A program made the translations under genes and the position numbers. Below are positions 1 to 8,456 of a stretch of DNA of 46,183 nucleotides, piece after piece; within the stretch, counting starts at the first letter, position 1, and each line of letters opens with the position of its first letter. This DNA is from Gemmatimonadaceae bacterium (GTDB lineage: Bacteria; Latescibacterota; UBA2968; UBA8231): positions 1 to 46,183 of the forward strand of contig JAPOZM010000028.1 in NCBI GenBank assembly GCA_026706075.1, read 5' to 3'. The notes beneath the pieces are model-generated. The model did not search any database. It had not been told where the DNA came from and was given only the letters and a program-made list of their open reading frames with translations.

Positions 1-782
1 GTGTGGATCGGCGTCGAGGTGCTGCGCGTCACCTCCCGGTAGAGGTCGGCGAGCACGTACGGGACGTAGTCGCCGGTGATCATGTCCTCGAGCCACATCA
101 GGTTCAGCGGCTCCACGGCCCGGGCCAGCCGTATCGAGTCGGGGACCGTCATCCCCGGACCGCAGTCGAGGGCGAGGCCGACCTCGTCTCCCAGTTCCTC
201 CTTCATCGCCTCGGCACAGGCGATCACGTGCTTCAGGCCCCGCTCCGTCAGCGGGCCCCGGTTGGCGTGCCAGCGGCCGCCCGAGCTCTCCCCGTAGAAG
301 AAGCCGGGGACGTCGGCGGGCATGCCGCTGTGGAAGGCGACGCCCATCTTGAACAAGGTGAACCCCTGCGGCAGCTCCCGGACGGCGCGGGCGGCGGCGG
401 CGTACTCCTCGGGCCGGGAGTTCGTCACCGGAACCGGGGAGCCGGTCAGGTAGACCCGCACCCGGTCGCGGATCTTGCCGCCGAGCAGCTTGTACACCGG
501 AACCCCCGCGGCCTTGCCGGCGATGTCCCAGAGCGCCATCTCGATAGCGCTGACGGCGCTGCCCCAGGGCTTGAAGCCCCCGAGCCGCCGGATGCCGAGC
601 ATGACCCGCTCGACGTCGGTCGGGTCCATGCCGAGGACGAGGTCGCGGTAGAACAGGACGTGGGGCTTGAGGTAGGGCTTGGAGGACTCCACCTGCCCCG
701 TGCCGACGATCCCCTCGTCCGTGAGGATGCGGACGATGGGATGGCGGCCGATGACGGCGCACTTCAGGTCGATGATCTTCAT
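1..782 (-). CDS. Enolase-superfamily enzyme (mandelate racemase/muconate lactonizing type), 3' end outside the window
   Basis: About 260 N-terminal residues are present; the gene runs off the left edge. The start MKIIDLKCAVIGRHPIVRI is the usual beta-strand opening of the superfamily's capping domain. Further on come AIEMALWDIAGKAAGVPVY and LLGGKIRDRVRVY, typical of the domain boundary, then FKMG, LALDCGPG and MWLED, the places where the barrel lysine and the first metal-binding Asp and Glu normally lie. Members abstract a proton alpha to a carboxylate, usually as sugar-acid dehydratases or racemases; the substrate cannot be read here. The start ATG overlaps the stop of the upstream VOC gene as ATGA, so the two are translationally coupled. 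Confidence in the family is high, in a specific reaction low. Confidence 0.88.
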   Translation of the reverse strand, partial: MKIIDLKCAVIGRHPIVRILTDEGIVGTGQVESSKPYLKPHVLFYRDLVLGMDPTDVERVMLGIRRLGGFKPWGSAVSAIEMALWDIAGKAAGVPVYKLLGGKIRDRVRVYLTGSPVPVTNSRPEEYAAAARAVRELPQGFTLFKMGVAFHSGMPADVPGFFYGESSGGRWHANRGPLTERGLKHVIACAEAMKEELGDEVGLALDCGPGMTVPDSIRLARAVEPLNLMWLEDMITGDYVPYVLADLYREVTRSTSTPIH

Positions 783-1693
783 GACAGCCTCTGGGCGATC
801 TCCACCGGAAGGCCGTCTCCTGCGTCAAGGGTGATCGACCGGACGGGCACGCCCAGGGCGAGATCACGCTCCGCGGGCGGCGCGTCGTGGGCGATCCCCC
901 TGGCCAGGGCGTCCACGTCATCGGTCCAGAGCCCGAACGAGCCCACCACGCCGCGGCCGAGACCGTCAACGTTCCCGCCGTCTATCCGCCCCCGCAGCTC
1001 GATGTCGCACATGCCGGCGGCGAAGACATACGCCTCGTGCGTGCCGCTGTCCGAGTGGTCGATGACGGACAGCCCCAGCATGTCCCCGTAGATCTCCTTC
1101 CCACGGGCGATCTCCGGACACTCCATGGCCATGTGATCGAAACCCTTGAGGAGGCTCCCGGCGGAGAGGTTGGCGATCCGCTGCTTCTCCCGCCGCCTCT
1201 CCTGGTTGCTCAGCCTCGGGTCCACGATCTCCGAGATCTGGATCGGGTAGCCGCTCGGATCGACGAACTCCAGCAGACTCCTCTGCATGTAGGCGTGGTC
1301 CATCGGCTGCACGATCGGCCCGTCCTTCGTGGCCCGGAACCTGTTGGACGCGAAGAAGCCCTCGAGGTGAGAGAAGGCATGGTGGTTGCCCTCGACGTAG
1401 AAGGACCAGTGTCCGACCGAGCCGTAGGCCTGCCCCGTCCTCTCGCCCTCGGGCGACAGCAGCACGGGGGCGGTCTCGTCCTCGCGCAGAATCAGGAAGG
1501 AGTCGCCCACCTGGAGGACGGCTTCGCGGTCGCCGCTCCCGGCGGCGGCATCCACCCACTCCCCCTTCTCGTTCTGCACGGCGGTGGTGTTCTGAAGCTC
1601 GGTGAGGCCGAGGCGCCTGCCGTAGACCTCCCGGCACTCGTCCCAGACGCGCGTGCGCATTTCGATGTAGGAGATGCCCGTAATCATGTTCAC
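779..1693 (-). CDS. Two-domain VOC (glyoxalase/extradiol dioxygenase fold) protein
   Basis: A 304-residue protein with two vicinal-oxygen-chelate modules. The first spans roughly residues 4-150 (opens ISYIEMRTRVWDECREVYG, ends SLLEFVDPSGYPIQISEI). The second spans roughly 185-304 (opens FDHMAMECPEIARGKEIYG, with YVFAAGMCDIELRG). The paired layout is typical of extradiol-dioxygenase-like or glyoxalase-like enzymes that bind a divalent metal, but the full ligand set cannot be assigned by eye. The start is GTG at 1693, overlapping the upstream regulator's stop as GTGA; an in-frame ATG at 1687 is an alternative. Placement between an HTH regulator and an enolase-superfamily gene suggests a small catabolic operon. 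Substrate unknown. Confidence 0.85.
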   Translation of the reverse strand: MNMITGISYIEMRTRVWDECREVYGRRLGLTELQNTTAVQNEKGEWVDAAAGSGDREAVLQVGDSFLILREDETAPVLLSPEGERTGQAYGSVGHWSFYVEGNHHAFSHLEGFFASNRFRATKDGPIVQPMDHAYMQRSLLEFVDPSGYPIQISEIVDPRLSNQERRREKQRIANLSAGSLLKGFDHMAMECPEIARGKEIYGDMLGLSVIDHSDSGTHEAYVFAAGMCDIELRGRIDGGNVDGLGRGVVGSFGLWTDDVDALARGIAHDAPPAERDLALGVPVRSITLDAGDGLPVEIAQRLS

Positions 1694-1998
1694 GGCTCAC
1701 TTCCCAGCGCACGCACAACCGCCTCCGGGTCGCGGTCGATGACGGTCAGCAGCACCCGGGCGGCCCGGTCAGGCACACGCCGCCCCTGTTCCCACTCCTG
1801 CAGGGCCCGCGCATCCAGGCCGAATCGTTCCGCGAATCTCCGGCGACTCAGCTTCATGCGCTTGCGCAGCGCGAGGATATGTTCCGCGGCGGGATCGTCT
1901 ACGATCCGGCAAGGCAGCTCCACTTCGCCGCGCACATGGGCAAGCACCTCCCCCAAGGCGGTCTCGACCTCCTGCCCCACCTGAGTTCGTTCCGTCAT
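1690..1998 (-). CDS. XRE-type helix-turn-helix protein, NadS/HigA-like antitoxin or regulator
   Basis: 102 residues. The C-terminal half carries a clear HTH: ILALRKRMKLSRRRFAERFG followed by LDARALQEWEQGRRVPD, then ARVLLTVIDRDPEAVVRAL. This pattern belongs to the NadS/HigA group, which usually pairs with a RelE-like toxin encoded just upstream. No such toxin is found in the roughly 240 bp upstream. Instead the gene's stop overlaps the start of the downstream VOC gene as GTGA, so it may be an orphan antitoxin now acting as a local repressor of the VOC-enolase operon. DNA binding is well supported; the regulatory target is inference. Confidence 0.8.
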   Translation of the reverse strand: MTERTQVGQEVETALGEVLAHVRGEVELPCRIVDDPAAEHILALRKRMKLSRRRFAERFGLDARALQEWEQGRRVPDRAARVLLTVIDRDPEAVVRALGSEP

Positions 1999-2112
1999 CT
2001 GGCGCGCTCGTTAGGTTCGGGTGAAGAACACTCGCACGGCCACTGAAGATGCGGCATTGCCGCAGGCCCGGCAAGGTGTCCTGGCATGACCTCCCTCTCC
2101 CGTCCCATCCGG

Positions 2113-2143
2113 CCGGCGTTCCACCGGATCGAGTGGGCGCCGG
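2113..2143. repeat. Palindromic intergenic repeat, copy A
   Basis: CCGGCGTTCCAC and GTGGGCGCCGG pair imperfectly around the loop CGGATCGA. A second copy with the same loop core lies at 2472-2501, on the other side of the small hicB-like gene. The sequence just after copy A (CACCGCC, then TGCCAGA and CACCCCTATCT) recurs in altered form at about 2763-2803, upstream of ilvD. Confidence 0.55.
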
Positions 2144-2237
2144 CACCGCCTCTTGCCAGAGCACCCCTATCTCCACGAGCCCCAAGAGGGGTGAGCCTTG
2201 GGCGTGAAGCAGCCCGGTGTATCTTCGGAACTCACCG

Positions 2238-2420
2238 ATGAAATACCGTGTCCTGATCGAGCAGGACGAAGATGGAGTCTTCGTCGCCGAAGTCCCCTCA
2301 CTCCCCGGTTGCATCAGCCAAGGTGCCACCCGTCAGGAGGCGCTGAGCGGCATCCGCGAGGCGATGGCCTTGTACCTGGAGAGCCTCGCCGCGCATGACG
2401 ATCCCATACTCCTCCCGTGA
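2238..2420 (+). CDS. HicB-family antitoxin-like protein, orphan
   Basis: A 60-residue protein starting MKYRVLIEQDEDGVFVAEVP and continuing SLPGCISQGATRQEALSGI, the HicB partial RNase-H-like fold: a strand, then the conserved PxLPGC turn, then the EA..I helix. HicB proteins neutralise the HicA mRNA-cleaving toxin. No HicA (about 60 residues, with a GSH.x.. motif) is encoded on either side, and there is no C-terminal DNA-binding domain, so this is a short solitary form. Solitary HicB-like proteins of this size are common in bacteria. It sits between two copies of a palindromic repeat (2113-2143, 2472-2501). Start chosen at the ATG of MKYR, where family similarity begins. Confidence 0.8.
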   Translation: MKYRVLIEQDEDGVFVAEVPSLPGCISQGATRQEALSGIREAMALYLESLAAHDDPILLP

Positions 2421-2471
2421 CTGTAGAAATCGTCGACATCTAGGATCCCCGCCAACCCCAGCCCCACCAGG

Positions 2472-2501
2472 CCGGCGCCCCACCAGATCGAGTGGCGCCG
2501 G
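2472..2501. repeat. Palindromic intergenic repeat, copy B
   Basis: CCGGCGCC plus CAC on the left pairs with GTGGCGCCGG on the right, around the loop CAGATCGA. It matches copy A at 2113-2143 over most of its length. The differences fall mainly in the stem, while pairing potential is kept. Confidence 0.55.
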
Positions 2502-2773
2502 AGTCACCCCCGGCTCAGTACCCCCACCCGGGCGCCACCCGGCCCAGAAAGAGTGTGTGGTGGCGGTCCCCCCGTGAGGCGGTGACGGCGGCGCAGGCCG
2601 AGCCGAGCGGCGCATTACGCGGGGCTGCGCCACCACACGCATCCAGGAGGCCCAGAGACCCGAGCGCAGCGAGGGGCTCGCCGACCCCTCGAACCACCCC
2701 CCGTCGATAGCCCCACCACCAAAGCCCCGCGTACGCGCCGCCGAGGCGCGGCCGGAGCCGCCGGCACCGCCCC

Positions 2774-2803
2774 CTGCCAGAATCCCCCACCCACCCCTAT
2801 CTT
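2774..2803 (+). promoter_or_regulatory. Possible sigma70-type promoter of ilvD
   Basis: CTGCCA (2774-2779) and TATCTT (2798-2803) are separated by 18 bp and lie about 50 bp before the ilvD start. Hexamer quality is moderate and the region is C-rich, so this is tentative. Confidence 0.3.
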
Positions 2804-2855
2804 CATCCCGACCCAATCCAATCCAACCCATCCGATCCCCCACCCGGACAAGCAC

Positions 2856-4733
2856 ATGCCCCCCTCCGACTACCGATCCTCCATCACCACCCAGGGCCGT
2901 CGCATGGCCGGCGCCCGCGCCCTCTGGCGCGCCACCGGCATGAAGACCGAGGACTTCCTCAAGCCCGTCGTCGCCATCGCCAACAGCTTCACCCAGTTCG
3001 TCCCCGGCCACGTCCACCTGCACCCCATCGGCCAGCGCGTCAAGCAGGTCGTCGACGCGGCGGGAGGCTACGGCGTCGAGTTCAACACCATCGCGGTGGA
3101 CGACGGCATCGCCATGGGCCACGACGGCATGCTCTACTCCCTGCCGAGCCGCGAGCTGATCGCCGACTCCGTGGAGTACATGGTCAACGCCCACAAGGCG
3201 GACGCCCTCGTCTGCATCTCCAACTGCGACAAGATCACCCCCGGCATGCTGCTGGCCGCCCTGCGCCTCAACCTGCCGACGATCTTCGTCTCCGGCGGCC
3301 CCATGGAGGCCGGCCGCGAACAGCTCTCCACCGGCCCCGCCAAGCTCGACCTCGTCGACTCGATGGTCGCCGCCGGCGACGACCGCGTCTCCGACGAGGA
3401 GCTGGAGAAGATGGAGGCCGCCGCCTGCCCCACCTGCGGCTCCTGCTCGGGCATGTTCACGGCCAACTCGATGAACTGCCTCAACGAGGCGATCGGCCTG
3501 GCCCTGCCCGGCAACGGCACGGTCCTGGCCACCCACCAGCTGCGCTGGTCCCTGTTCGAGCGGGCCGGCCAGCGCATCGTCGAGATGGCCCAGGCCTACT
3601 ACCCCGGCAAGGACAGCTCGGTCCTGCCGCGTTCGATCGCCACCTTCGAGGCCTTCGAGAACGCCATGAGCCTCGACATCGCCATGGGGGGATCCACTAA
3701 CACGGTGCTGCACCTGCTGGCCATGGCCCGGGAGGCGGGCGTCGACTTCACCATGGCCGACATCGACCGCCTGTCGCGCAAGGTGCCCTGCATCTGCAAG
3801 GTGGCGCCGGCGTCGCAGGAGTTCCACGTGGAGGACGTGGCCAACGCCGGCGGCATCCCCACGATCATGGGGGAGCTGCAGCGGGCCGGCCTCGTCCACG
3901 CCGGAACGCGCACCGTCGCCGGCGGCACCATGGGCGACCTGATCGCCGCCGAGGACCTGCGCGGCGGCAGCCCCTCGGAAGCCGCCCGCCAGCGGGCCCT
4001 GGCAGCCCCGGGCGGGGTGCGCACCAAGGAGGCCTTCTCCCAGGCCAACTACCACGAGACGGCGGACCTCGACGACCGGGAGGGCTGCATCCGCTCGGTG
4101 GAGCACGCCTACTCGCAGGACGGCGGCCTGGCCGTCCTCTTCGGCAACCTCTCGGGGGACGGCTGCATCCTCAAGACCGCCGGCGTCGACGAGTCGATCC
4201 TGACCTTCGAGGGACCGGCCCGCATCTTCGAGTCCCAGGAGGCCGCCTGCGAGGCGATCCTCGGCGACCGCATCCAGGCCGGCGACGTGGTCGTCATCCG
4301 CTACGAGGGGCCCAAGGGCGGACCCGGCATGCAGGAGATGCTCTACCCGACCTCGTACATCAAGGCGAAGCAGCTCGGCGCCCGCTGCGCCCTGCTCACC
4401 GACGGCCGGTTCTCCGGCGGCACCAGCGGCCTCTCCATCGGCCACGTCTCGCCCGAGGCGGCCGAGGGCGGCGCCATCGGACTGCTGGAAGAGGGGGACC
4501 TCATCCGCATCGACACCCCGAACCGCCGCATCGACGCCCTGGTCTCCGGAGAGGAGCTGGAACGGCGGCGGGAGCGGATGGAAGCCCTGGGGGCGGCGGC
4601 CTGGCAGCCCCTCAAGCGCCGCCGGCGGGTCTCGGCGGCGCTGCAGGCCTACGCGGCCCTGACCACGAGCGCCGCCCGGGGGGCGGTGCGCGACGTGAGC
4701 CAGGTGCAGCCCGGAGCCGCCGCGGGAGACTGA
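2856..4733 (+). CDS. ilvD: Dihydroxy-acid dehydratase IlvD
   Basis: A 625-residue protein, full length for the enterobacterial-type IlvD (about 616). It dehydrates 2,3-dihydroxy-isovalerate and 2,3-dihydroxy-3-methylvalerate to the 2-keto acids of valine and isoleucine synthesis, using an Fe-S cluster and Mg. Visible landmarks are [14 protein letters not shown] near the N-terminus, [10 protein letters not shown] (Cys124), the [18 protein letters not shown] block (Cys191, 194, 197), ALPGNG and [11 protein letters not shown]. Near the C-terminus come [12 protein letters not shown] and [20 protein letters not shown]. The cysteine set fits an Fe-S dehydratase. It stands alone, with no other branched-chain genes in the window. 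No clear ribosome binding site precedes the ATG. Confidence 0.97.
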   Translation: MPPSDYRSSITTQGRRMAGARALWRATGMKTEDFLKPVVAIANSFTQFVPGHVHLHPIGQRVKQVVDAAGGYGVEFNTIAVDDGIAMGHDGMLYSLPSRELIADSVEYMVNAHKADALVCISNCDKITPGMLLAALRLNLPTIFVSGGPMEAGREQLSTGPAKLDLVDSMVAAGDDRVSDEELEKMEAAACPTCGSCSGMFTANSMNCLNEAIGLALPGNGTVLATHQLRWSLFERAGQRIVEMAQAYYPGKDSSVLPRSIATFEAFENAMSLDIAMGGSTNTVLHLLAMAREAGVDFTMADIDRLSRKVPCICKVAPASQEFHVEDVANAGGIPTIMGELQRAGLVHAGTRTVAGGTMGDLIAAEDLRGGSPSEAARQRALAAPGGVRTKEAFSQANYHETADLDDREGCIRSVEHAYSQDGGLAVLFGNLSGDGCILKTAGVDESILTFEGPARIFESQEAACEAILGDRIQAGDVVVIRYEGPKGGPGMQEMLYPTSYIKAKQLGARCALLTDGRFSGGTSGLSIGHVSPEAAEGGAIGLLEEGDLIRIDTPNRRIDALVSGEELERRRERMEALGAAAWQPLKRRRRVSAALQAYAALTTSAARGAVRDVSQVQPGAAAGD

Positions 4734-4752
4734 GGCTCAGCCTCGAGCCTCA
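4731..4752 (+). terminator. Small hairpin at the ilvD 3' end
   Basis: TGAGGCT (4731-4737, including the ilvD stop) can pair with AGCCTCA (4746-4752) across an 8-nt loop. It lies between convergent genes. No T tract follows, so a terminator role is only suggested by position. Confidence 0.25.
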
Positions 4753-4784
4753 CCCGAAGCCCCGGCAGCCGCCCCTCGGCTCGA

Positions 4785-5342
4785 TCACTCCCCGCGGCCC
4801 TGCTCCCACTCCCTCCGCAGGATGGAGAGGCCGTGCTGACTGTGCCACTCCCCGTCGAAGAAGACGGTCTCGCGGAAGAAGGCCTCCCGCTGCATCCCCA
4901 GGCGCTCGGCCATGAGGAGGGAGCGCTCGTTCTCCCCGTCGCAGTGGGCGGTGATCCGGTGCAGGTCGAGGGTGGTGAAGGCGAACTCCAGCATCGCCCG
5001 GCTGGCCTCGGTGGCCAGCCCCCGGCCCCGGTACCCGGCGTGGAGGAACCACCCCATGTCCCCCTGGCGGTGGACCCGGCTGTTCACCTTGATGCAGCTG
5101 GTGCCGATCACCCGGCCCGTCTCCTTGTGCTCGATCGCCAGGTGCAGGTAGGCCCCCTCGGCGTCCAGCGGCAGATCGCGCGAGGTGGCGATGAAGCTCC
5201 TCGCCTCCTCCTCGGTGTAAGGCTCGCGGCTGAGGTAGAGGGTGTGGCCGGGCTGGGACTCGCAGGCGAGGTAGTCGGCCAGGTCGTCGTCCCGCATCCT
5301 GCGCAGGACCAGGCGCTCCGTCTCGATGCGGATCTCGGACAC
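4785..5342 (-). CDS. GNAT-family N-acetyltransferase, RimJ/RimL type
   Basis: 185 residues. It starts RIETERLVLRRMRDDDLADY, the standard opening of RimJ/RimL-like acetyltransferases. The acetyl-CoA pyrophosphate loop reads YRGRGLATEASRAMLEFAF, and motif B follows as DLHRITAHCDGENERSLLMA then ERLGMQREAFFRE. The family acetylates N-termini of proteins or small amines with acetyl-CoA in the cytoplasm; the acceptor is not predictable. It is the last gene of a minus-strand operon, 13 bp after the phytanoyl-CoA-dioxygenase-like gene, and runs toward ilvD. Confidence 0.92.
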   Translation of the reverse strand: MSEIRIETERLVLRRMRDDDLADYLACESQPGHTLYLSREPYTEEEARSFIATSRDLPLDAEGAYLHLAIEHKETGRVIGTSCIKVNSRVHRQGDMGWFLHAGYRGRGLATEASRAMLEFAFTTLDLHRITAHCDGENERSLLMAERLGMQREAFFRETVFFDGEWHSQHGLSILRREWEQGRGE

Positions 5343-5355
5343 GGGTCCGGGAAGG

Positions 5356-6150
5356 TCAGTCGAAGAGGGAGGGGAAGTACCGGTGCGGGTCGGCGGCGTC
5401 GCGGAAGAGGATCTGCTGGCGCGGCGTCAGCTCGATCCCCTCGGGGGGCTGCATGCGCCGCGCCGACCAGGCGATCTGGGAGACGCAGTACTTGTAGAGC
5501 AGGCAGCGCCGCTCATGGGGCGCCCTCCAGGCCGCGGTGCCGTGGGTGATCGCCTCGGTGAAGAGGGTCACCGAGCCGGCCGGCGCCGAGGGCAGGATCA
5601 CCTCGTCGGCGTCCTCGTGGGCCTCCTGGATGTGCTCCGGGATGCGGAAGACGGACTTGTGGGAGCCGGGGACGCAGCAGAAGCCGCCGTGGCCGGGGCC
5701 GGCGTCGGTGAGGTTCCAGGAGACGACGACGAACCCCGTGTGCAGGACGTTCTCCGGCCAGTGGTAGCGCTCGCCGGCCACCGAGGGCGCGCCGATGGCC
5801 GAGGCCCCGTAGTCGGAGTGCAGGAAGCCCCGGGGGGAGCCTTCCCGCGTGCGGATGCCGTAGATGCGGTCCAGGCGGAAGCAGTCCCCCAGGCGGAAGC
5901 GCAGGATCGGCAGGATGCGCTCGTGGTCGAGGAGGTCGCAGAACGGCTGCCCCCACTGCAGGAACCCCGGCCCCTCGGGCGACGACCCGCAGGCGTCGCC
6001 GAAGCGCTGGATGCCCTCCTTGTCGGGCAGCTCCTGCCCGTCGATCAGCTCGTTGAGGGCAGCCAGCTCCCCGGCGTCGAGGACGTCCTCCACCACCAGG
6101 TATCCCTGCAGGTCGAAGAGGTACTGCCGGGTCTCGAGATCGGCGTTCAT
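5356..6150 (-). CDS. Phytanoyl-CoA dioxygenase (PhyH) family Fe(II)/2-oxoglutarate oxygenase, HxD type
   Basis: 264 residues. The iron-binding facial triad is visible: FLHSDYG gives His111-x-Asp113, and ITHGTAAW gives the distal His203. Arg214 in HERRCLLYK is the likely 2-oxoglutarate anchor. DAGPGHGGFCCVPGSHKS is the family signature between them. Such enzymes hydroxylate small organic substrates; the natural substrate is unknown. A good ribosome binding site (GGGGAGG) sits just before the ATG. It lies 13 bp downstream of the Gfo/Idh gene and 13 bp upstream of the GNAT gene, so the three are probably one transcript. A paralogue at 15945-16733 has a different triad. Confidence 0.93.
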   Translation of the reverse strand: MNADLETRQYLFDLQGYLVVEDVLDAGELAALNELIDGQELPDKEGIQRFGDACGSSPEGPGFLQWGQPFCDLLDHERILPILRFRLGDCFRLDRIYGIRTREGSPRGFLHSDYGASAIGAPSVAGERYHWPENVLHTGFVVVSWNLTDAGPGHGGFCCVPGSHKSVFRIPEHIQEAHEDADEVILPSAPAGSVTLFTEAITHGTAAWRAPHERRCLLYKYCVSQIAWSARRMQPPEGIELTPRQQILFRDAADPHRYFPSLFD

Positions 6151-6163
6151 CGTTCGTCCTCCC

Positions 6164-7162
6164 CTACCAGCGGACGGTCCGCCGGCCGCCGCCGGGCCCG
6201 GCCTTGAGGACCGCCTCGGCCACGGCCACCGCCTTGATCGCCTCGGTCCCGGGGGAACGGCACTCGGCCCGGCCGCGGATGCAGTCGAGGAAGTGGCGGG
6301 CCTGCCGCTTGTACATCTGGTTGAAGTCCGCCGGGGCCCGCAGCTGGACCTGCTTGCCGTTGGTCCGGGTGATGCAGAACCAGCTGTGCTTGCCCTCGTC
6401 TCCCTCGGGCGGGCCCTGCGGCCCTGGGCCGAACTCGAGGCCGCCCTTGGGGCCGATGACGTCGGTCATGCCCTTGCCGCGGGTGCCCCAGGACCAGGAG
6501 ATCAGCAGCTGGTTGCCGCCGGGGTAGCGCACCACCGCCGAGCCCGTGTCGGTGGCGGTGACCGCGGGGTTCACCTTGAGGGTGCTGGCCACCACGCTCT
6601 CGGGGTCGCCGAAGATCATGTTGGCGAAGTCGTAGTTGTGGACCGCCCCGTCGAGGAGGGGGCCGCCGCCCAACTCCTCGTCCATGAACCAGCGGCCCGG
6701 CCCCATGTGCGCCGAGCAGTCCCGCCACAGCACCGGGAAGCCGAGGCGGCCGGACTGCACCGCCCGGCCCCAGGTCCCCCAGTGGGAGTCGTAGCGCCGG
6801 CAGTGGGCGACCATGAGCAGGGTCCCCGTGCTCTCGCTGACCCGGTTCATGGCGCGGCACTGGGCCACGGTGCGGGCCATCGGCTTCTCCACCAGCACCG
6901 GCACGCCGGCCTTGAGGCAGTCGATGGTAACCGCCGCGTGGAGGCCCGTGGGGACCGCCACCACCACGGCGTCGATCCCGCCGGTGAGCAGTTCGCGGTG
7001 GTCGTCGTGGACCGCCGCCCCTTCGTGATCGGCGGCCAGGGCCTCGGCCGAGGATCTCACGGGGTCGGCCACGGCCGCCACCCGGCAGCCCCGGACCTGC
7101 GAGAAACTGGCGGCCTGGTGCCGCCCCATGCCGCCGGCGCCGATGAAACCGATGTCGATCAT
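6164..7162 (-). CDS. Gfo/Idh/MocA-family NAD(P)-dependent oxidoreductase
   Basis: 332 residues. The N-terminal Rossmann fold is marked by MIDIGFIGAGGMGRHQAASF, with ADPVRSSAEALAADHEG after the second strand. The conserved EKPMARTVAQCRAM carries the family's EKP motif. The C-terminal half (from about residue 120) is the alpha/beta substrate domain, with LGGGPLLDGAVHNYDFANMI supplying the usual D...H pair. Members oxidise or epimerise sugars and inositols. The start at 7162 follows GGAGG with 5-nt spacing; another ATG lies immediately upstream at 7165. First gene of the Gfo/Idh - PhyH - GNAT operon, diverging from the enolase-superfamily gene at 7254. Possibly part of sugar or polyol breakdown. 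Confidence 0.94.
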   Translation of the reverse strand: MIDIGFIGAGGMGRHQAASFSQVRGCRVAAVADPVRSSAEALAADHEGAAVHDDHRELLTGGIDAVVVAVPTGLHAAVTIDCLKAGVPVLVEKPMARTVAQCRAMNRVSESTGTLLMVAHCRRYDSHWGTWGRAVQSGRLGFPVLWRDCSAHMGPGRWFMDEELGGGPLLDGAVHNYDFANMIFGDPESVVASTLKVNPAVTATDTGSAVVRYPGGNQLLISWSWGTRGKGMTDVIGPKGGLEFGPGPQGPPEGDEGKHSWFCITRTNGKQVQLRAPADFNQMYKRQARHFLDCIRGRAECRSPGTEAIKAVAVAEAVLKAGPGGGRRTVRW

Positions 7163-7253
7163 CATCCCCTCCGTCCTGTTTCTTGCCTGTTGCGGTGGCC
7201 TCAATCTAGCGTTGTTTGCCTTCGGGTGCATGGAGGCTGACGAGAGGAATCGC

Positions 7254-8456
7254 GTGAAGATCACGGACGTGCGCGTGCGAGAGGTGTCGATCCCGCGGAT
7301 CTACGGTACCCATTCCGCGGACCCGAAGCGTCTGCAGCCCGACACCGACCACAATCGCTCGTGGTACCAGATCCTGGAGCTGTTCACCGACGAGGGACCG
7401 GTCGGCCTCGGGGAGGTCTCGGACATGGCCGTCCGCATGGACCCGCTGCCGCCGGACCGGCTGCGGGAGCTGCTCGCCGGCCAGCTCGTGGGCCGGGACC
7501 TGGGCCGCTGGCGGGAGGCCTTCGCTGCCGTGGCCGGGGCTCTGCCCGAAGACTGCCACCCGGAGCTTCGGGGCCTCACCCTCTTCGGCGTCGAGATCGC
7601 CCTCCTCGATCTGGTAGGCAAGAGGCTGGGGGCGCCCCTCCACGAGCTGCTGGGCGGCCGGGTCCGCGACCGGGTCGAGGTCTGCTGGGTGGCGTACATG
7701 CGCAACGAGATGACGCCGAAGGCGGAGCTGGAGGCGCTGGCGGAGGAGGTGCGGGGCAAGCTGGCCGAGGGGATCCGCGCCTTCAAGATGAAGGTCGGGG
7801 GCGATCCCGGCCGGGATCTGGAGCGGGTGCGCCGGTTCCGGGAGGTGGCGGGTCCCGACGTCTACCTGCGGGGGGACGCCAGCGGCGCCTGGACCGAGGA
7901 GGAGGCCGTGGAGCGCCTGCGCGAGCTGGCCGCCGCCGGCATCCACGCTTGCGAGACCCCCGTCGACGCCGTCAGCCGGCCCGTGGTCAACGACCACCCC
8001 GAGCGCATCAACGGCGACCCCGACGGCGCCGCCTCCGTCCTCGCCAGGGTCCGCGAGCGCTCCTCCATCGACATCATCGAGCACGTGGCCGACCTCGACG
8101 ACGCCTTCACCGCCTCGGTCGTCCGCCACCGGGCCGTGGACGTGGTCAACGTCATCCCCTCCCAGGGCGGCGGCGTGACGCGCGGCCAGCGCCTGATCCA
8201 CGCCGCCGGCACCGGCGGCATCTCCGCCCTCCTGGGCAGCACCGTCGAGCTCGGTCCGGGCACGGCCGCCTTCGTCCACCTCGCCGCGGCCTGCGCCAAC
8301 CTCACCGTGCCCTCCGACCTGGTCGCCCCGGGCCTGCTCGTGGACGACGTCTGCGCGAAACCCTTCGAGTACCGTGACGGCGCCCTCGAGCCCCCGGAAG
8401 GTCCGGGCCTCGGCGTCGAGCTGGACGAGGAGAGGATGGAGAAGTGGTCGGTATGA
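7254..8456 (+). CDS. Enolase-superfamily enzyme (mandelate racemase/muconate lactonizing type)
   Basis: 400 residues with GTG start; GAGAGGA 5 nt upstream supports 7254 over the ATG at 7230. N-terminal capping domain MKITDVRVREVSIPRIYGTH, then LTLFGVEIALLDLVGKRLG. The barrel shows AFKMKVGGDP (KxK catalytic lysine motif), LRGDASGAWTEEEAV (metal Asp), ACETPVD, and IDIIEHVADLDD with VVNVIPSQGGG. STVELGPGTAAFVHLAAA closes the barrel. Proton abstraction alpha to a carboxylate is expected; candidate roles include sugar-acid dehydratase or cycloisomerase-type reactions. Its stop overlaps the beta-barrel gene's start. It diverges from the Gfo/Idh gene, and the pair may share a pathway. Confidence 0.93.
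   Translation: MKITDVRVREVSIPRIYGTHSADPKRLQPDTDHNRSWYQILELFTDEGPVGLGEVSDMAVRMDPLPPDRLRELLAGQLVGRDLGRWREAFAAVAGALPEDCHPELRGLTLFGVEIALLDLVGKRLGAPLHELLGGRVRDRVEVCWVAYMRNEMTPKAELEALAEEVRGKLAEGIRAFKMKVGGDPGRDLERVRRFREVAGPDVYLRGDASGAWTEEEAVERLRELAAAGIHACETPVDAVSRPVVNDHPERINGDPDGAASVLARVRERSSIDIIEHVADLDDAFTASVVRHRAVDVVNVIPSQGGGVTRGQRLIHAAGTGGISALLGSTVELGPGTAAFVHLAAACANLTVPSDLVAPGLLVDDVCAKPFEYRDGALEPPEGPGLGVELDEERMEKWSV

Larger units (their letters stand above)
2421..2855. other. 435-bp intergenic region upstream of ilvD
   Basis: No convincing gene. It holds palindromic repeat copy B (2472-2501), a C-rich low-complexity stretch, and near its right end a possible promoter (2774-2803). The short reading frames here have no recognisable protein features. 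Part of the right end resembles the region upstream of the hicB-like gene, suggesting a local duplication of upstream sequence. Confidence 0.5.

Noticed and set aside
2298..4445. 715-codon minus-strand frame across ilvD
   Set aside because: Antisense to ilvD, with GC-driven composition and no recognisable motif.
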